From Streptomyces cylindrosporus (GTDB lineage: Bacteria; Actinomycetota; Actinomycetes; Streptomycetales; Streptomycetaceae), in the NCBI RefSeq assembly GCF_022698165.1, contig NZ_JALDAY010000001.1, positions 620,001 to 684,000 of the forward strand: DNA of 64,000 nucleotides, written 5' to 3'. Below are positions 46,180 through 53,903 of this stretch, one piece after another; position 1 is the first letter of the stretch; every line of letters begins with the position of its first letter. A program made the translations under genes and the position numbers. The notes under the pieces are model-generated. The model ran no database searches. It had not been told where the DNA came from and saw nothing but the letters and a program-made list of their open reading frames with translations.

Positions 46180-46789
46180 GCCTGCGCCGTCGCGTCTGCC
46201 ACACCGCTGCCGCGCCCAGTACCGCAACGGCCGCCGCTCCCGCCCACAGGCCCACCGACGGGCCCGTCCCCTTCTCGCTCGCGGGCGTTGCCGTCGTCAG
46301 CGGCTCGCCGCAGCCCCGTTCCGGGTAGCCCGCGATCGCGCACAGGAGGGCGTTCGTGTCGTAGCGCAGGGGTTTCGCCACTGCCGCAAGGGCTTCCGCT
46401 GTCGTCGCGTCCGAAGGCGCCAGGGCGCATGCCGTGCGGCGGGTCGGTGGGGTCTCGCCCGCCGGGGCGTCCGGCTCTGTGCCGAAGTCGATCACCAGGG
46501 CCACCCGTTTGCGGTCCTCCCGCGCCGGGGTTCGCGCGCAGATCGCCCCGAAGGAGACCGGCCCCCGCGGCCTGGCCGCCTCCGTCGAGTCCTCGCTCAC
46601 CGCGAAGCGGAAGCCCTGGACCTCGCCGTCGGTGGGGCGGATCGTCGACGGGCCCTGGGTGGCGTACGTCCAGTGGGAGGCGTCGTAGGTCCAGAAGGAC
46701 CAGTAGCGGTAGGACGTGGCATGGGCCGGTGCACCCGCCGAGAAGGTCAGGAACAGCGCGGCCAGTGCCACGGCGGCTCGGCGGATCAC
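46172..46789 (-). CDS. Membrane-anchored surface protein with DUF4430-like domain (SCO2322-like)
   Basis: 205 residues. The signal peptide cleaves after AGAPAHA (about 23). Residues 24-70, YRYWSFWTYDASHWTYATQG and PSTIRPTDGEVQGFRFAV, resemble the DUF4430 pattern (Y-W-x-F...G...D-G-D-V-x-G-w-R). DUF4430 is the fold of the transcobalamin/intrinsic factor beta domain. Four cysteines and a C-terminal membrane helix (about 178-198) with RRRRH anchor it. The name SCO2322 family is from memory of a Streptomyces family; the DUF4430 link is by eye. Confidence 0.65.
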   Translation of the reverse strand: MIRRAAVALAALFLTFSAGAPAHATSYRYWSFWTYDASHWTYATQGPSTIRPTDGEVQGFRFAVSEDSTEAARPRGPVSFGAICARTPAREDRKRVALVIDFGTEPDAPAGETPPTRRTACALAPSDATTAEALAAVAKPLRYDTNALLCAIAGYPERGCGEPLTTATPASEKGTGPSVGLWAGAAAVAVLGAAAVWQTRRRRHV

Positions 46790-47997
46790 TGCTGACGCCT
46801 CCGGCCCCGGAGCATCAGCGCGAAGCCGATCAGCGCGCCGATGAGCAGGCCACCGCCGACCGTCCAGGCGACGCCCAGGCCGCCCTCGTCGCTCTTCGTG
46901 CTGCTCGCCGTCGCCGTCGGATCGTCGTCCACCCCCTCCGGCTTCGGGCCCGTCGCGTTGAGCTCGGCCACCAGGTCCTCGCCGCCGAAGTCGTGCACAT
47001 CGCCACCCGGCGTGGCGGCAGCCGCGAAGATCAGCTGGGCGTACGCGGCCGGGCCCGCCTTCGCCGCCCAGGCGCCCGCGTTGGACTCCAGCCAGCGCAG
47101 CGGCTTCGTGGCCTTGGCGCCCAGGCCCGAGGCGGCGAGGGCGACCACCGCGTCGGCCGTGTTGCCGTAGTCCGGCTGGGGCTCGGCGCCGGGGAGGGCC
47201 GTCGTCAGGTGGCCGTCCTTCGCCAGGGTCTTCGCGAGCCAGGCCGCGCCGTTGGTCCCGGCCCGTTCCGGCTCTTCGCCCTTCTCGCAGTGCGCGGCGG
47301 AGTCGTCCTCGTCCTGACGGCTGCCCGCCAGCGTCTCGCCCCGCAGACCCAGCGCCGCCGCGGCCGTCGCGTCCGCGTTGGCCGTCAACTCCCCCTTCTT
47401 GTCCGGCTGGTAAGCGAACGCACCCCCGTCCTTCCCGCCGCACGGCAACGCCAGCTTCAGCAGCGCGTCGTACGGCGACTTCCCGCCCGTGCGCAGATTG
47501 GGCACGGTCACCCCGCCCTGGGCGAGCGCGCCGATCACCACCGACGTCGAGTTCGCGTCGCTCGCGCCACCCGCGTAGTAGCCCCAGCCGCCGTCCTTGT
47601 TCTGCACCGACTTCAGCCAGCGCACCGCCTTGCCGACCTCGGCGTCGTGACCGCCGACCTCCGCGAGCGCCTGCACCGCGGCCCCCGTGCTGTTGGTGTC
47701 GGCCTTGCAGGGCGCGTCCGCGCCGTCGCGGAAGGCGGCGAAGGCACCGTTCGCGCACTGCTGCCCCGCCAGCCAGTCCGTGGCCTTGCGGGCCGGCTCG
47801 ACACCGACCGTGCGCTGCGCGAGCAGGGCCAGCGACTGGCGCCAGACACCGTCGTACGTCGGGTCGGTGGTGCCGTACAGCCCGTCGGGTATCGCCACCG
47901 ACGGCGAGGGCGAAGGGGTCGCGGCGAGTGCCGGGGTCGCGGTGCCGATCACTGCGGTGGCGGCCAGGGCCGCGGCGCTGCGGCGGACGACGTTCAT
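46786..47997 (-). CDS. Membrane-anchored alpha/alpha-toroid protein (prenyltransferase/transcobalamin-like fold)
   Basis: 403 residues. A signal peptide (cleavage near 26) is followed by a repetitive helical domain with QW-like elements: WLAGQQCANGAFAAFRDGAD, KSVQNKDGGWGYYAGGASDA and GAAWLAKTLAKDGHLTT. This is the alpha6/alpha6 toroid shared by terpene cyclases, prenyltransferases and the cobalamin-binding alpha domain of transcobalamin. No Asp-rich catalytic motif is seen. A C-terminal helix (about 373-395) plus RGRRRQQ anchors it. It is the first gene after the cobalamin riboswitch, so a B12-capture role is inferred. Confidence 0.75.
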   Translation of the reverse strand: MNVVRRSAAALAATAVIGTATPALAATPSPSPSVAIPDGLYGTTDPTYDGVWRQSLALLAQRTVGVEPARKATDWLAGQQCANGAFAAFRDGADAPCKADTNSTGAAVQALAEVGGHDAEVGKAVRWLKSVQNKDGGWGYYAGGASDANSTSVVIGALAQGGVTVPNLRTGGKSPYDALLKLALPCGGKDGGAFAYQPDKKGELTANADATAAAALGLRGETLAGSRQDEDDSAAHCEKGEEPERAGTNGAAWLAKTLAKDGHLTTALPGAEPQPDYGNTADAVVALAASGLGAKATKPLRWLESNAGAWAAKAGPAAYAQLIFAAAATPGGDVHDFGGEDLVAELNATGPKPEGVDDDPTATASSTKSDEGGLGVAWTVGGGLLIGALIGFALMLRGRRRQQ

Positions 47998-48125
47998 GAT
48001 CGGTGGGTGCCTCTCCCGGTGGGGAGCCGGGCAGCACGGGGACACCCCGGGCGGCTCGGCTCCGTATTCCTCGACGGTGCCGTGCGCCGGCGGACTGCCG
48101 ACACACCTGAGCCGGTCACGTTCCG

Positions 48126-48262
48126 CGCGGGGCAGTCCGGCTCGCCGGTCCCAGAGAGTAGGACGGCTCACGGTTGCGGGTCAGCGCCGGAATTGCACCG
48201 GCTTCCCCCCGTACGGGTGTGATGACGACTCCGCAACCATACCCGCCCGTAACCAGGACCCT
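48126..48262 (-). promoter_or_regulatory. Cobalamin (B12) riboswitch
   Basis: On the minus strand the core reads GGGAAGCCGGTGCAATTCCG (48205 to 48186 region), then GCTGACCCGCAACCGTGAG, an almost exact match to the conserved class-I cobalamin aptamer core. A B12-box-like GCGAGCCGGACTGCCCC lies at 48145-48129. About 130 nt of leader separate it from the toroid gene, whose ribosome site is GGAGAGG. It should switch the five-gene ECF operon off when cobalamin is plentiful. Confidence 0.88.
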
Positions 48263-48319
48263 GAGGGGTGGCTGTGAGAGGGGCGGTGGGGCGGGCTTGC
48301 GACCGGTAGTTTCCAGGGC

Positions 48320-48994
48320 ATGGGGACCACGGGGAAACTGCTCGGCTCCGGCCGCACCTGCGACGTGTACGAGATCGACGGCACCTGGGTGCTGCGGCGC
48401 AACCGCGAGGGCTGGGGCGATGCGCTCGCCGAGGGCGCGGTCATGGAGCATGTGCGCGCGTACGGCTATCCCGTGCCCCGCGTCCGGCTCGCCGACTCCA
48501 CGCGGACCGAGCTGGTGATGGAGCGGGTGGCCGGGGTGACCATGCTGGAGGCGTTCGGGGCCGGGACGATCGGTGTGCGGGAGGGCGGGGAGGTGCTGGC
48601 CGGGCTGCTGCGGCAGTTGCACGGCGTTCCGGGGCTCACCGGGAGCGGGCGGGTCCTGCATCTCGACCTGCATCCGGACAATGTGATGCTCACCGGGGGC
48701 GGGCGGCCCGTGGTGATCGACTGGAGCAACGCGGAGGAAGGGGACCCCGCCCTCGACTGGGGCATGTCCGCCGTCATCCTCGCCCAGGTCGCCGTCGACG
48801 ACGGGCCGTTGGCCCATCTGTCCGACCTGGCCCGCGCGGGGCTCGCCGCCCTGCTCACCGACCCCTCCCGGCTCACCGAGGAGGGGCTCGCGGAGGCCCG
48901 GCGGCGGCGTTCCCGCAATCCGACCATGAGTGTGCGGGAGGTCGAACTCCTCGGTGACGCCGAGGAGTTGATCAGGACGTACTGGAGGACATGA
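48320..48994 (+). CDS. Aminoglycoside-phosphotransferase-like kinase
   Basis: 224 residues. The protein-kinase-like fold shows VLHLDLHPDNVMLTGGG (catalytic loop, Asp near 116) and VVIDWSNAEEGDPALDW (metal Asp, like the DFG position). An early GSGRTCDVYEIDGTWVLRR carries the P-loop and Lys. APH/choline-kinase-like enzymes phosphorylate small molecules such as aminoglycosides, sugars or homoserine. The substrate is unknown. Its 3' end overlaps the SpoIIE gene by 23 bp. Confidence 0.85.
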   Translation: MGTTGKLLGSGRTCDVYEIDGTWVLRRNREGWGDALAEGAVMEHVRAYGYPVPRVRLADSTRTELVMERVAGVTMLEAFGAGTIGVREGGEVLAGLLRQLHGVPGLTGSGRVLHLDLHPDNVMLTGGGRPVVIDWSNAEEGDPALDWGMSAVILAQVAVDDGPLAHLSDLARAGLAALLTDPSRLTEEGLAEARRRRSRNPTMSVREVELLGDAEELIRTYWRT

Positions 48995-49958
48995 GCGGCA
49001 CCGGCACCTCGGCCGGCTGGCACAGGACCAGGGCCAGGTCGTCGGTGGGGCGGGCGCCGGTGTGGGCGACGACCCGGGCGTACAGGGAGTCGAGCGCGTC
49101 GTCGGGGAGCGGTTCGCGCAGGGCCCGGCAGGCCTCCGTGAGCAGCGGGAACGGCGTGCCGTCGGCGGCGCGGGCCTCGGTGAGACCGTCGGTGTAGAGG
49201 AGCAGCCGGTCGCCGGGCTGTAGCCGCACCCGGTACTGGCGTGGATCGGGCCGCAGTCCCAACGGCGGTACCGGCACGAAGGGTTCGAGCAGCTCGACGC
49301 GGCGTCCGGCCCGAAGGGGCGCCGGATGCCCGCAGTTGACCAGCCGTACCTCGCCCGGCCCGAACTCGGCGAGCACGGCGGTCACGAAGTCCTCCGCCTC
49401 CAGCTCCGGGGTCAGCCGCTTGTCGAGGTCGGTGACGAGGGCGGGCAGATCGGGTGCGGTGTACGCCAGTTCGCGGAAGGCGGCGATGGTGGCCGCGGTC
49501 AGCCGCAGCGCCTCCAGGCCGTGGCCGCGGACATCGCCGACCAGGACGCGCAGGCCGTACGGCGTAACCGCCACGTCGTACAGGTCGCCGCCGATGTCGG
49601 ACTCGGGGGCGGCGCAGTGGTAGCGGGTGCAGATGCGGGTGCCGGCCAGGTCGCGGGAGAGCGGGCGCAGGATCAGGCGCTGGGTGGAGCGGGCCACCTC
49701 GCGGGCCCGGGCGCCGGCCGCCTCCAGGGCCGCGCGGTGGCGGGCCGTGTACGGGACGACGGCACAGGCCAGCACCAGTCCGCCGTACTCGACGCGGAAC
49801 CCGATCGAGCCGAGGGCGCCCGTCCACGCGCCGATCGCCAGGGCCAGCACCAGCGCGCATCCGGAGACGACCACCGTGCGCCGGAAGCTCAGCCGGACGC
49901 AGGCCAGCAGCGGTCCGATCAGGACCGGTGTGATCGGCATCGTGTGCACGAGGTTCAC
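48972..49958 (-). CDS. SpoIIE/PP2C-type serine phosphatase with N-terminal membrane region
   Basis: 328 residues. Two or three membrane helices in residues 10-75, then a PP2C SpoIIE domain: SDIGGDLYDVAVTPYG, VGDVRGHGLEALRLT, VNCGHPAPLRAG and LLLYTDGLTEARAADG. Metal Asp residues are present. Such phosphatases dephosphorylate anti-anti-sigma factors. GTG 49958 has AGGAAGGGG upstream. No sigma or anti-sigma gene is adjacent. Confidence 0.9.
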   Translation of the reverse strand: MNLVHTMPITPVLIGPLLACVRLSFRRTVVVSGCALVLALAIGAWTGALGSIGFRVEYGGLVLACAVVPYTARHRAALEAAGARAREVARSTQRLILRPLSRDLAGTRICTRYHCAAPESDIGGDLYDVAVTPYGLRVLVGDVRGHGLEALRLTAATIAAFRELAYTAPDLPALVTDLDKRLTPELEAEDFVTAVLAEFGPGEVRLVNCGHPAPLRAGRRVELLEPFVPVPPLGLRPDPRQYRVRLQPGDRLLLYTDGLTEARAADGTPFPLLTEACRALREPLPDDALDSLYARVVAHTGARPTDDLALVLCQPAEVPVPLMSSSTS

Positions 49959-50146
49959 GGCACCCCTTCCTCACTCTCCGTTGCCACCCTGCGACGATGT
50001 CCGAATATCCACCCTTCGTCGCATGCCGACATGGACTTGAGCGCAACTCGTCGGAAAGTGCCGCGAAGTGTCCAATCGGCGTGATCTTTCTGTCGTCTAT
50101 GACGGTGTCGCGCAGGTGTCGTTGCGAAACCTCCACACTGGTCCGC

Positions 50147-52231
50147 GTGTCTGGGAAGAAGGATGTGCGCGGACCGGGGAACCTGCCGTCCGACGCCCGG
50201 GTCTTCATCGGCCGCCGTGACGAACTGGCCTGGATCGCGGGGGAGTTCGGGACGGACGGTGGCGGAGCCCGGCTGCTGACCCTGGTCGGGGTCGGCGGGG
50301 TGGGCAAGACGCGGCTCGCGCTGCGGGCGGCGGAGGCGGCCCGGGAGGCGTTTCCCGACGGGGTCTGGGTGGTGGAGCTGTCCTGGCTGCGGCCCGGGGG
50401 CCAACTGCCGCTCGCCGTGATGGAGGCGTTGCGGCTCGCCGACCAGACGGCCGGGTCGGTGATCGAGGCGCTGTGTCTCTGGGCGGGCGACAAACGGCTG
50501 CTGCTCGTCCTCGACTCCTGTGAACACGTGCTGCCGGACTGCGCGGCCCTCGTCGCCGACCTGCTGGCCGCCGCACCCGGGCTGCGGATCCTCGCCACCA
50601 GCAGGGAACGGCTGGGGCTGCCCGGGGAGCGGATGCTGGAGGTCGAGCCGCTGCCGGTGAGCGAGGCCGACGCCCTGTTCGTGCAGCGGGCCGCCGCCGT
50701 CGACCCCGCCCTCGCCCTGGACGACACGGCCCGGGAACGCGTCGCCGACATCTGCCGGATCCTCGACGGCATCCCGCTGGCGATCGAACTGGCCGCCGCC
50801 CGGCTCGCGTTGTACCCCCTGGAGAAGCTCCACGAACTCCTCGCCGACCACCTCGGCTCCCGCCTCGACATCCTCGCCGCCGACCAGGAGGGCGAGGGAC
50901 CGCCCCGCCACTGGACCCTGCGCACCACCATCGGCTGGAGCCACGAGCTGTGCGCGCCGCTGGAACGGCTGCTGTGGGCCCGGCTGTCGGTCTTCGCCGG
51001 TACGTTCACCACGGGCGCCGCCACCTCGGTCTGCGCGGGCGGCCCGCTGCCCGCCGACCGGGTCGCGGGCGTGCTGCTGCGGCTGGTCCGGCAGTCGATC
51101 GTGCTGCGCCACCCGACCGACCCGGAGCGGTTCCGGCTGCTGGACACCGTCCGCGAGTACGGCGCCGACTGGCTGCGCGAGCTGGGCGAGGAGGAGGCCG
51201 TACGGCTGCGCCACCGCGACCACTACCGGCACTTCGCCCGCGAGGCCTGCGCCGACTGGAACACGAGCCGGCAGGTGGCCTGGTGCGAGCGGGTGCTCAT
51301 CGAGCACGCCGACCTGCGGGCCGCGGTGGACTGCGCGCTGGCCGAGCCCGGCGGCGGCGCCGCGCTGGAACTGGCGGGATGCGCCGGGTTCCTGTGGCGC
51401 AACTGCGGGATGCCGCGGGATGCCCAGTGGTGCCTCGACCGGGTGCTGGCCGAGCAGCACGAGCCGGGCCCGGACCTGGTGCTGGCGCTGTGGTCGCGTG
51501 GGGCGGTGGCGATGAACCAGGGCGACCTCGAAGTCATGCAGGCCTGGGGGGAGCGGTGCGTCGACGCGGCCCGCGCGACCGGCGACCCCGCGATGATCCG
51601 GGCCGCCGCCTATCTCACCGGCGGGTATCTCGCTCTCGTCGGACGGATGCCCGAGGCCCTTGAGACCCTGGCGGCGGACTCACGGCTGCTGATCGGCATG
51701 GACTGGCGGGGCTCCGCCCTCGTGATGAACAGCCTCGGAGTCGTCTACAGCCACATGTACGCGGGCGAGTTCGACAAGGCGCGCGAGGCGGCCCGGGTGA
51801 CCCGCACCAGCAGTGTGCGCTGCGGTGAACGCTGGTCGAGATCCTTCGTCGACGCCATCGTCGCCCAGATGGACGCCATGAGCGGCGACACGGACGCGGC
51901 CCGCCGCAACTGCCGCGCCGCGCTGACCGGGCACCGGCTGCTGCACAACACCTTCGGCCTGGCCTTCACCCTCGACATCCTGGCCGAGGCCGAGACAGCG
52001 GGCGGCGACGGCCGCTTCGCCGCCCGGGTGCAGGGCGTCGGCCAGCGCATCTGGGAACTCCTCGGCCGCGCCCAGATGGACTCCCCCCAGCAACTCGCCG
52101 CCCGCCGCACCCGCGAACACACCCTCCGCACCCGCCTCGGCGACGAGACCTACGAACAGGCCTACGCCGAGGGCACGGCGATGTCGTACGACGAGGGCCT
52201 GGACTATGCGTTGGGGGAGGCGGGGGCTTGA
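50147..52231 (+). CDS. NB-ARC/AfsR-like ATPase regulator without recognised DNA-binding domain
   Basis: About 694 residues. The start is uncertain: GTG 50147 or GTG 50165 are plausible, and the frame is open from 49997. The nucleotide-binding region begins FIGRRDELAWIAGEF, then LVGVGGVGKTRLALRAAEAA (Walker A), RLLLVLDSCEHVLPDCA (Walker B), ATSRERLGLPGERMLEVEP and DGIPLAIELAAARL (GLPL). The C-terminal half is TPR-like. Neither a BTAD/winged helix nor a LuxR domain is seen, so it may act through a partner. Confidence 0.8.
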   Translation: MSGKKDVRGPGNLPSDARVFIGRRDELAWIAGEFGTDGGGARLLTLVGVGGVGKTRLALRAAEAAREAFPDGVWVVELSWLRPGGQLPLAVMEALRLADQTAGSVIEALCLWAGDKRLLLVLDSCEHVLPDCAALVADLLAAAPGLRILATSRERLGLPGERMLEVEPLPVSEADALFVQRAAAVDPALALDDTARERVADICRILDGIPLAIELAAARLALYPLEKLHELLADHLGSRLDILAADQEGEGPPRHWTLRTTIGWSHELCAPLERLLWARLSVFAGTFTTGAATSVCAGGPLPADRVAGVLLRLVRQSIVLRHPTDPERFRLLDTVREYGADWLRELGEEEAVRLRHRDHYRHFAREACADWNTSRQVAWCERVLIEHADLRAAVDCALAEPGGGAALELAGCAGFLWRNCGMPRDAQWCLDRVLAEQHEPGPDLVLALWSRGAVAMNQGDLEVMQAWGERCVDAARATGDPAMIRAAAYLTGGYLALVGRMPEALETLAADSRLLIGMDWRGSALVMNSLGVVYSHMYAGEFDKAREAARVTRTSSVRCGERWSRSFVDAIVAQMDAMSGDTDAARRNCRAALTGHRLLHNTFGLAFTLDILAEAETAGGDGRFAARVQGVGQRIWELLGRAQMDSPQQLAARRTREHTLRTRLGDETYEQAYAEGTAMSYDEGLDYALGEAGA

Positions 52232-52283
52232 GGGGGGTGGGCTGGTTTCGCGCCGGGCATGGCGGGGGTGAGAGGCGGGCCGG

Positions 52284-52754
52284 TTACGGGCCGGGGCTCG
52301 TGGGGGCCTGAGGTGTTGGGCCGCCGAAGGGCAGGTGCAGGCGGCGGTGGGCGAGTAGCCACTGCCCGTTGACCCGCCGGAACTCGTCCTCGTAGTGGCC
52401 CACTTGGACCGGCGGGCCGGCCGGGAGCATGTCGCCGGTCCAGCCTTCGACCCGGTACGTCGTGAAGTACGAGGTCGCCTCGGCCGTGTCCGGCGAGGTG
52501 AGGGTGACCCGGATGTTGGACATGACGCGCCGCGAGAGCTTGTCCGGCGGCCGGGCCCCGAAGTACGCCCGCAACTCGGCCCGCCCCACGGACCGCCGCC
52601 CGTCCCCCGGAGGCGGCCACTCCCACACCCCGTGCTCAGTGAACAGCCCGGCGACGGACGCGGGTTCACCGAGGTCGAGACGGTGGACGAAGTCGAGGAC
52701 GAGACGCTCACAGGCACGCTCGGCAAGCAGCCGCTCCAAGGGATCCATGGTCAT
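52284..52754 (-). CDS. SnoaL/ketosteroid-isomerase-like (NTF2-fold) protein
   Basis: 156 residues. ERACERLVLDFVHRLDLGEP at the start and later RRVMSNIRVTLTSPDTAEAT and WLLAHRRLHLPFGG fit the SnoaL_4-like ring-hydroxylation/dehydratase-like NTF2 group. It lies 35 bp downstream of the MBL hydrolase on the same strand and is probably cotranscribed, linking it to the KstR-box promoter. A role in isomerising or dehydrating an intermediate is possible. M-x-M: ATG 52754 or 52748 may start it. Confidence 0.7.
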   Translation of the reverse strand: MTMDPLERLLAERACERLVLDFVHRLDLGEPASVAGLFTEHGVWEWPPPGDGRRSVGRAELRAYFGARPPDKLSRRVMSNIRVTLTSPDTAEATSYFTTYRVEGWTGDMLPAGPPVQVGHYEDEFRRVNGQWLLAHRRLHLPFGGPTPQAPTSPGP

Positions 52755-52789
52755 TGGTAGCAGCACACCCGCCGTACCCACGACCGCTT

Positions 52790-53818
52790 TTACACCGCCA
52801 CGTATGCCACCGGCTCGCTCCCCGCCACCGCCTCCGCCCGCCCCAGCTTCACCAGTCGCCGCAGATGTGCCTCGGCCTCCGACACCGCGATGTTCCTCGA
52901 TCCGTACGGGATCTGGTCCCAGGGCCGGTTCCACTCCATGCGCTCGGCGAGCTGCCAGGGGGTGAGCGGTTCGACCAGGAGGGAGCGGAGATCGGCGAGG
53001 CGTTCCTCGTGGTGGGTGAGCAACTCCCGTACCCGGGCGGCCCCGTCGGTGAAGGCGTACTGGTGGGCGGGAAGCACCTCGGCCGCGCCCAGGCGCCCGA
53101 TCCGCTCCAGGGAGTCGAGGTAGTCGCCGAGCGGGTCGGTGACGGTGGCGTCGTCGGGATCCTCGTACAGCCCGATGTGCGGGGTGATCTCGGGGAGCAG
53201 GTGGTCGCCGGAGAACAGGCGTCCGTGGCCGGGGAGTTGGGAGGGGTGTTCCTCCTCCAGGTGGAGGCAGACATGGCCGGGGGTGTGACCCGGCGTCCAG
53301 ATCGCGCGCAGCCGCCGCCCCGGGAGGTCGAGGAGCTCGCCGGGGACGAGTTCGCGGTCGGGGAGGGCGGGGGAGAAGCCCGGCAGGGTGGTGCGGGGCG
53401 CGGCGTCACGCAGGGGCGCGATGTGCTCCTCGGGCGCACCGGCGGCGGTGAGCTTGTCGGTCATGTACGCGAACCAGCGCCCCGGTTGCGTCTCCCGCGT
53501 CCGGCGCACGATCGCCGTGTCCGCCGCGTGCATCGCGACCCACGCGCCGGAGGCATCGCGCACCTTGCCCGACAGGCCGTGGTGGTCGGGATGGTGATGG
53601 GTGATCACGACCCCGTGGATCTCCTCGACGGAGGTCCCGCAGCCGGCCAGCCCCTCGGCGAGCACCGACCAGGAGGCGGGGTCGTCCCACCCGGTGTCCA
53701 CCAGCACGGGCCCGCGGTCGGTGTCCACGACATACACCAGCGTGTACCCGAGCGGGTTGTCCGGAATGGGCACCTGAACGGACCGTATGCCTCCACCATG
53801 ATCGAACGTCGTCGCCAT
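52790..53818 (-). CDS. Metallo-beta-lactamase-fold hydrolase with C-terminal winged helix
   Basis: 342 residues. Zinc motif GVVITHHHPDHHGLSG (near 70), later HTPGHVCLHLEEEH and RLFSGDHLLPEITPHIG, and PAHQYAF give a binuclear glyoxalase-II/LACTB2-like site. The last 80 residues (LTPWQLAERMEWNRPWDQIP ...) form a small helical domain seen in LACTB2-type proteins. It may cleave thioesters or other esters. ATG 53818 has GGAGGACAG upstream. It is divergent from the aldehyde dehydrogenase with a KstR-like box between them. Confidence 0.85.
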   Translation of the reverse strand: MATTFDHGGGIRSVQVPIPDNPLGYTLVYVVDTDRGPVLVDTGWDDPASWSVLAEGLAGCGTSVEEIHGVVITHHHPDHHGLSGKVRDASGAWVAMHAADTAIVRRTRETQPGRWFAYMTDKLTAAGAPEEHIAPLRDAAPRTTLPGFSPALPDRELVPGELLDLPGRRLRAIWTPGHTPGHVCLHLEEEHPSQLPGHGRLFSGDHLLPEITPHIGLYEDPDDATVTDPLGDYLDSLERIGRLGAAEVLPAHQYAFTDGAARVRELLTHHEERLADLRSLLVEPLTPWQLAERMEWNRPWDQIPYGSRNIAVSEAEAHLRRLVKLGRAEAVAGSEPVAYVAV

Positions 53819-53850
53819 CTGTCCTCCGCTCCACGGCCATTGCTCACTAT

Positions 53851-53870
53851 AACTAGAACTGGTATCAGTT
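53851..53870. promoter_or_regulatory. KstR-like box between MBL hydrolase and aldehyde dehydrogenase
   Basis: AACTAGAACTGGTATCAGTT. The inner 14-mer TAGAACTGGTATCA (53854-53867) has T, AAC, GT and final A of TnnAACnnGTTnnA (GTA for GTT). The first nine bases are identical to the fadA5-side box (25146-25154). It lies 33 bp before the MBL start and 34-37 bp before the dehydrogenase start. Confidence 0.7.
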
Positions 53871-53903
53871 CCTGAAACACCGTCAGAAACGAGGGCAGTG
53901 GTG

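Noticed and set aside
46786..47997. Calling the toroid protein a squalene cyclase or prenyltransferase
   Set aside because: It is secreted and anchored, lacks a visible Asp-rich catalytic motif and follows a cobalamin riboswitch, so an enzyme of terpene metabolism is unlikely.
45208..48222. A 1004-codon open frame on the plus strand
   Set aside because: It is the antisense shadow of the ECF operon, whose five products have clear domains on the minus strand. The shadow is low-complexity Gly/Arg/Ala as expected from high G+C.
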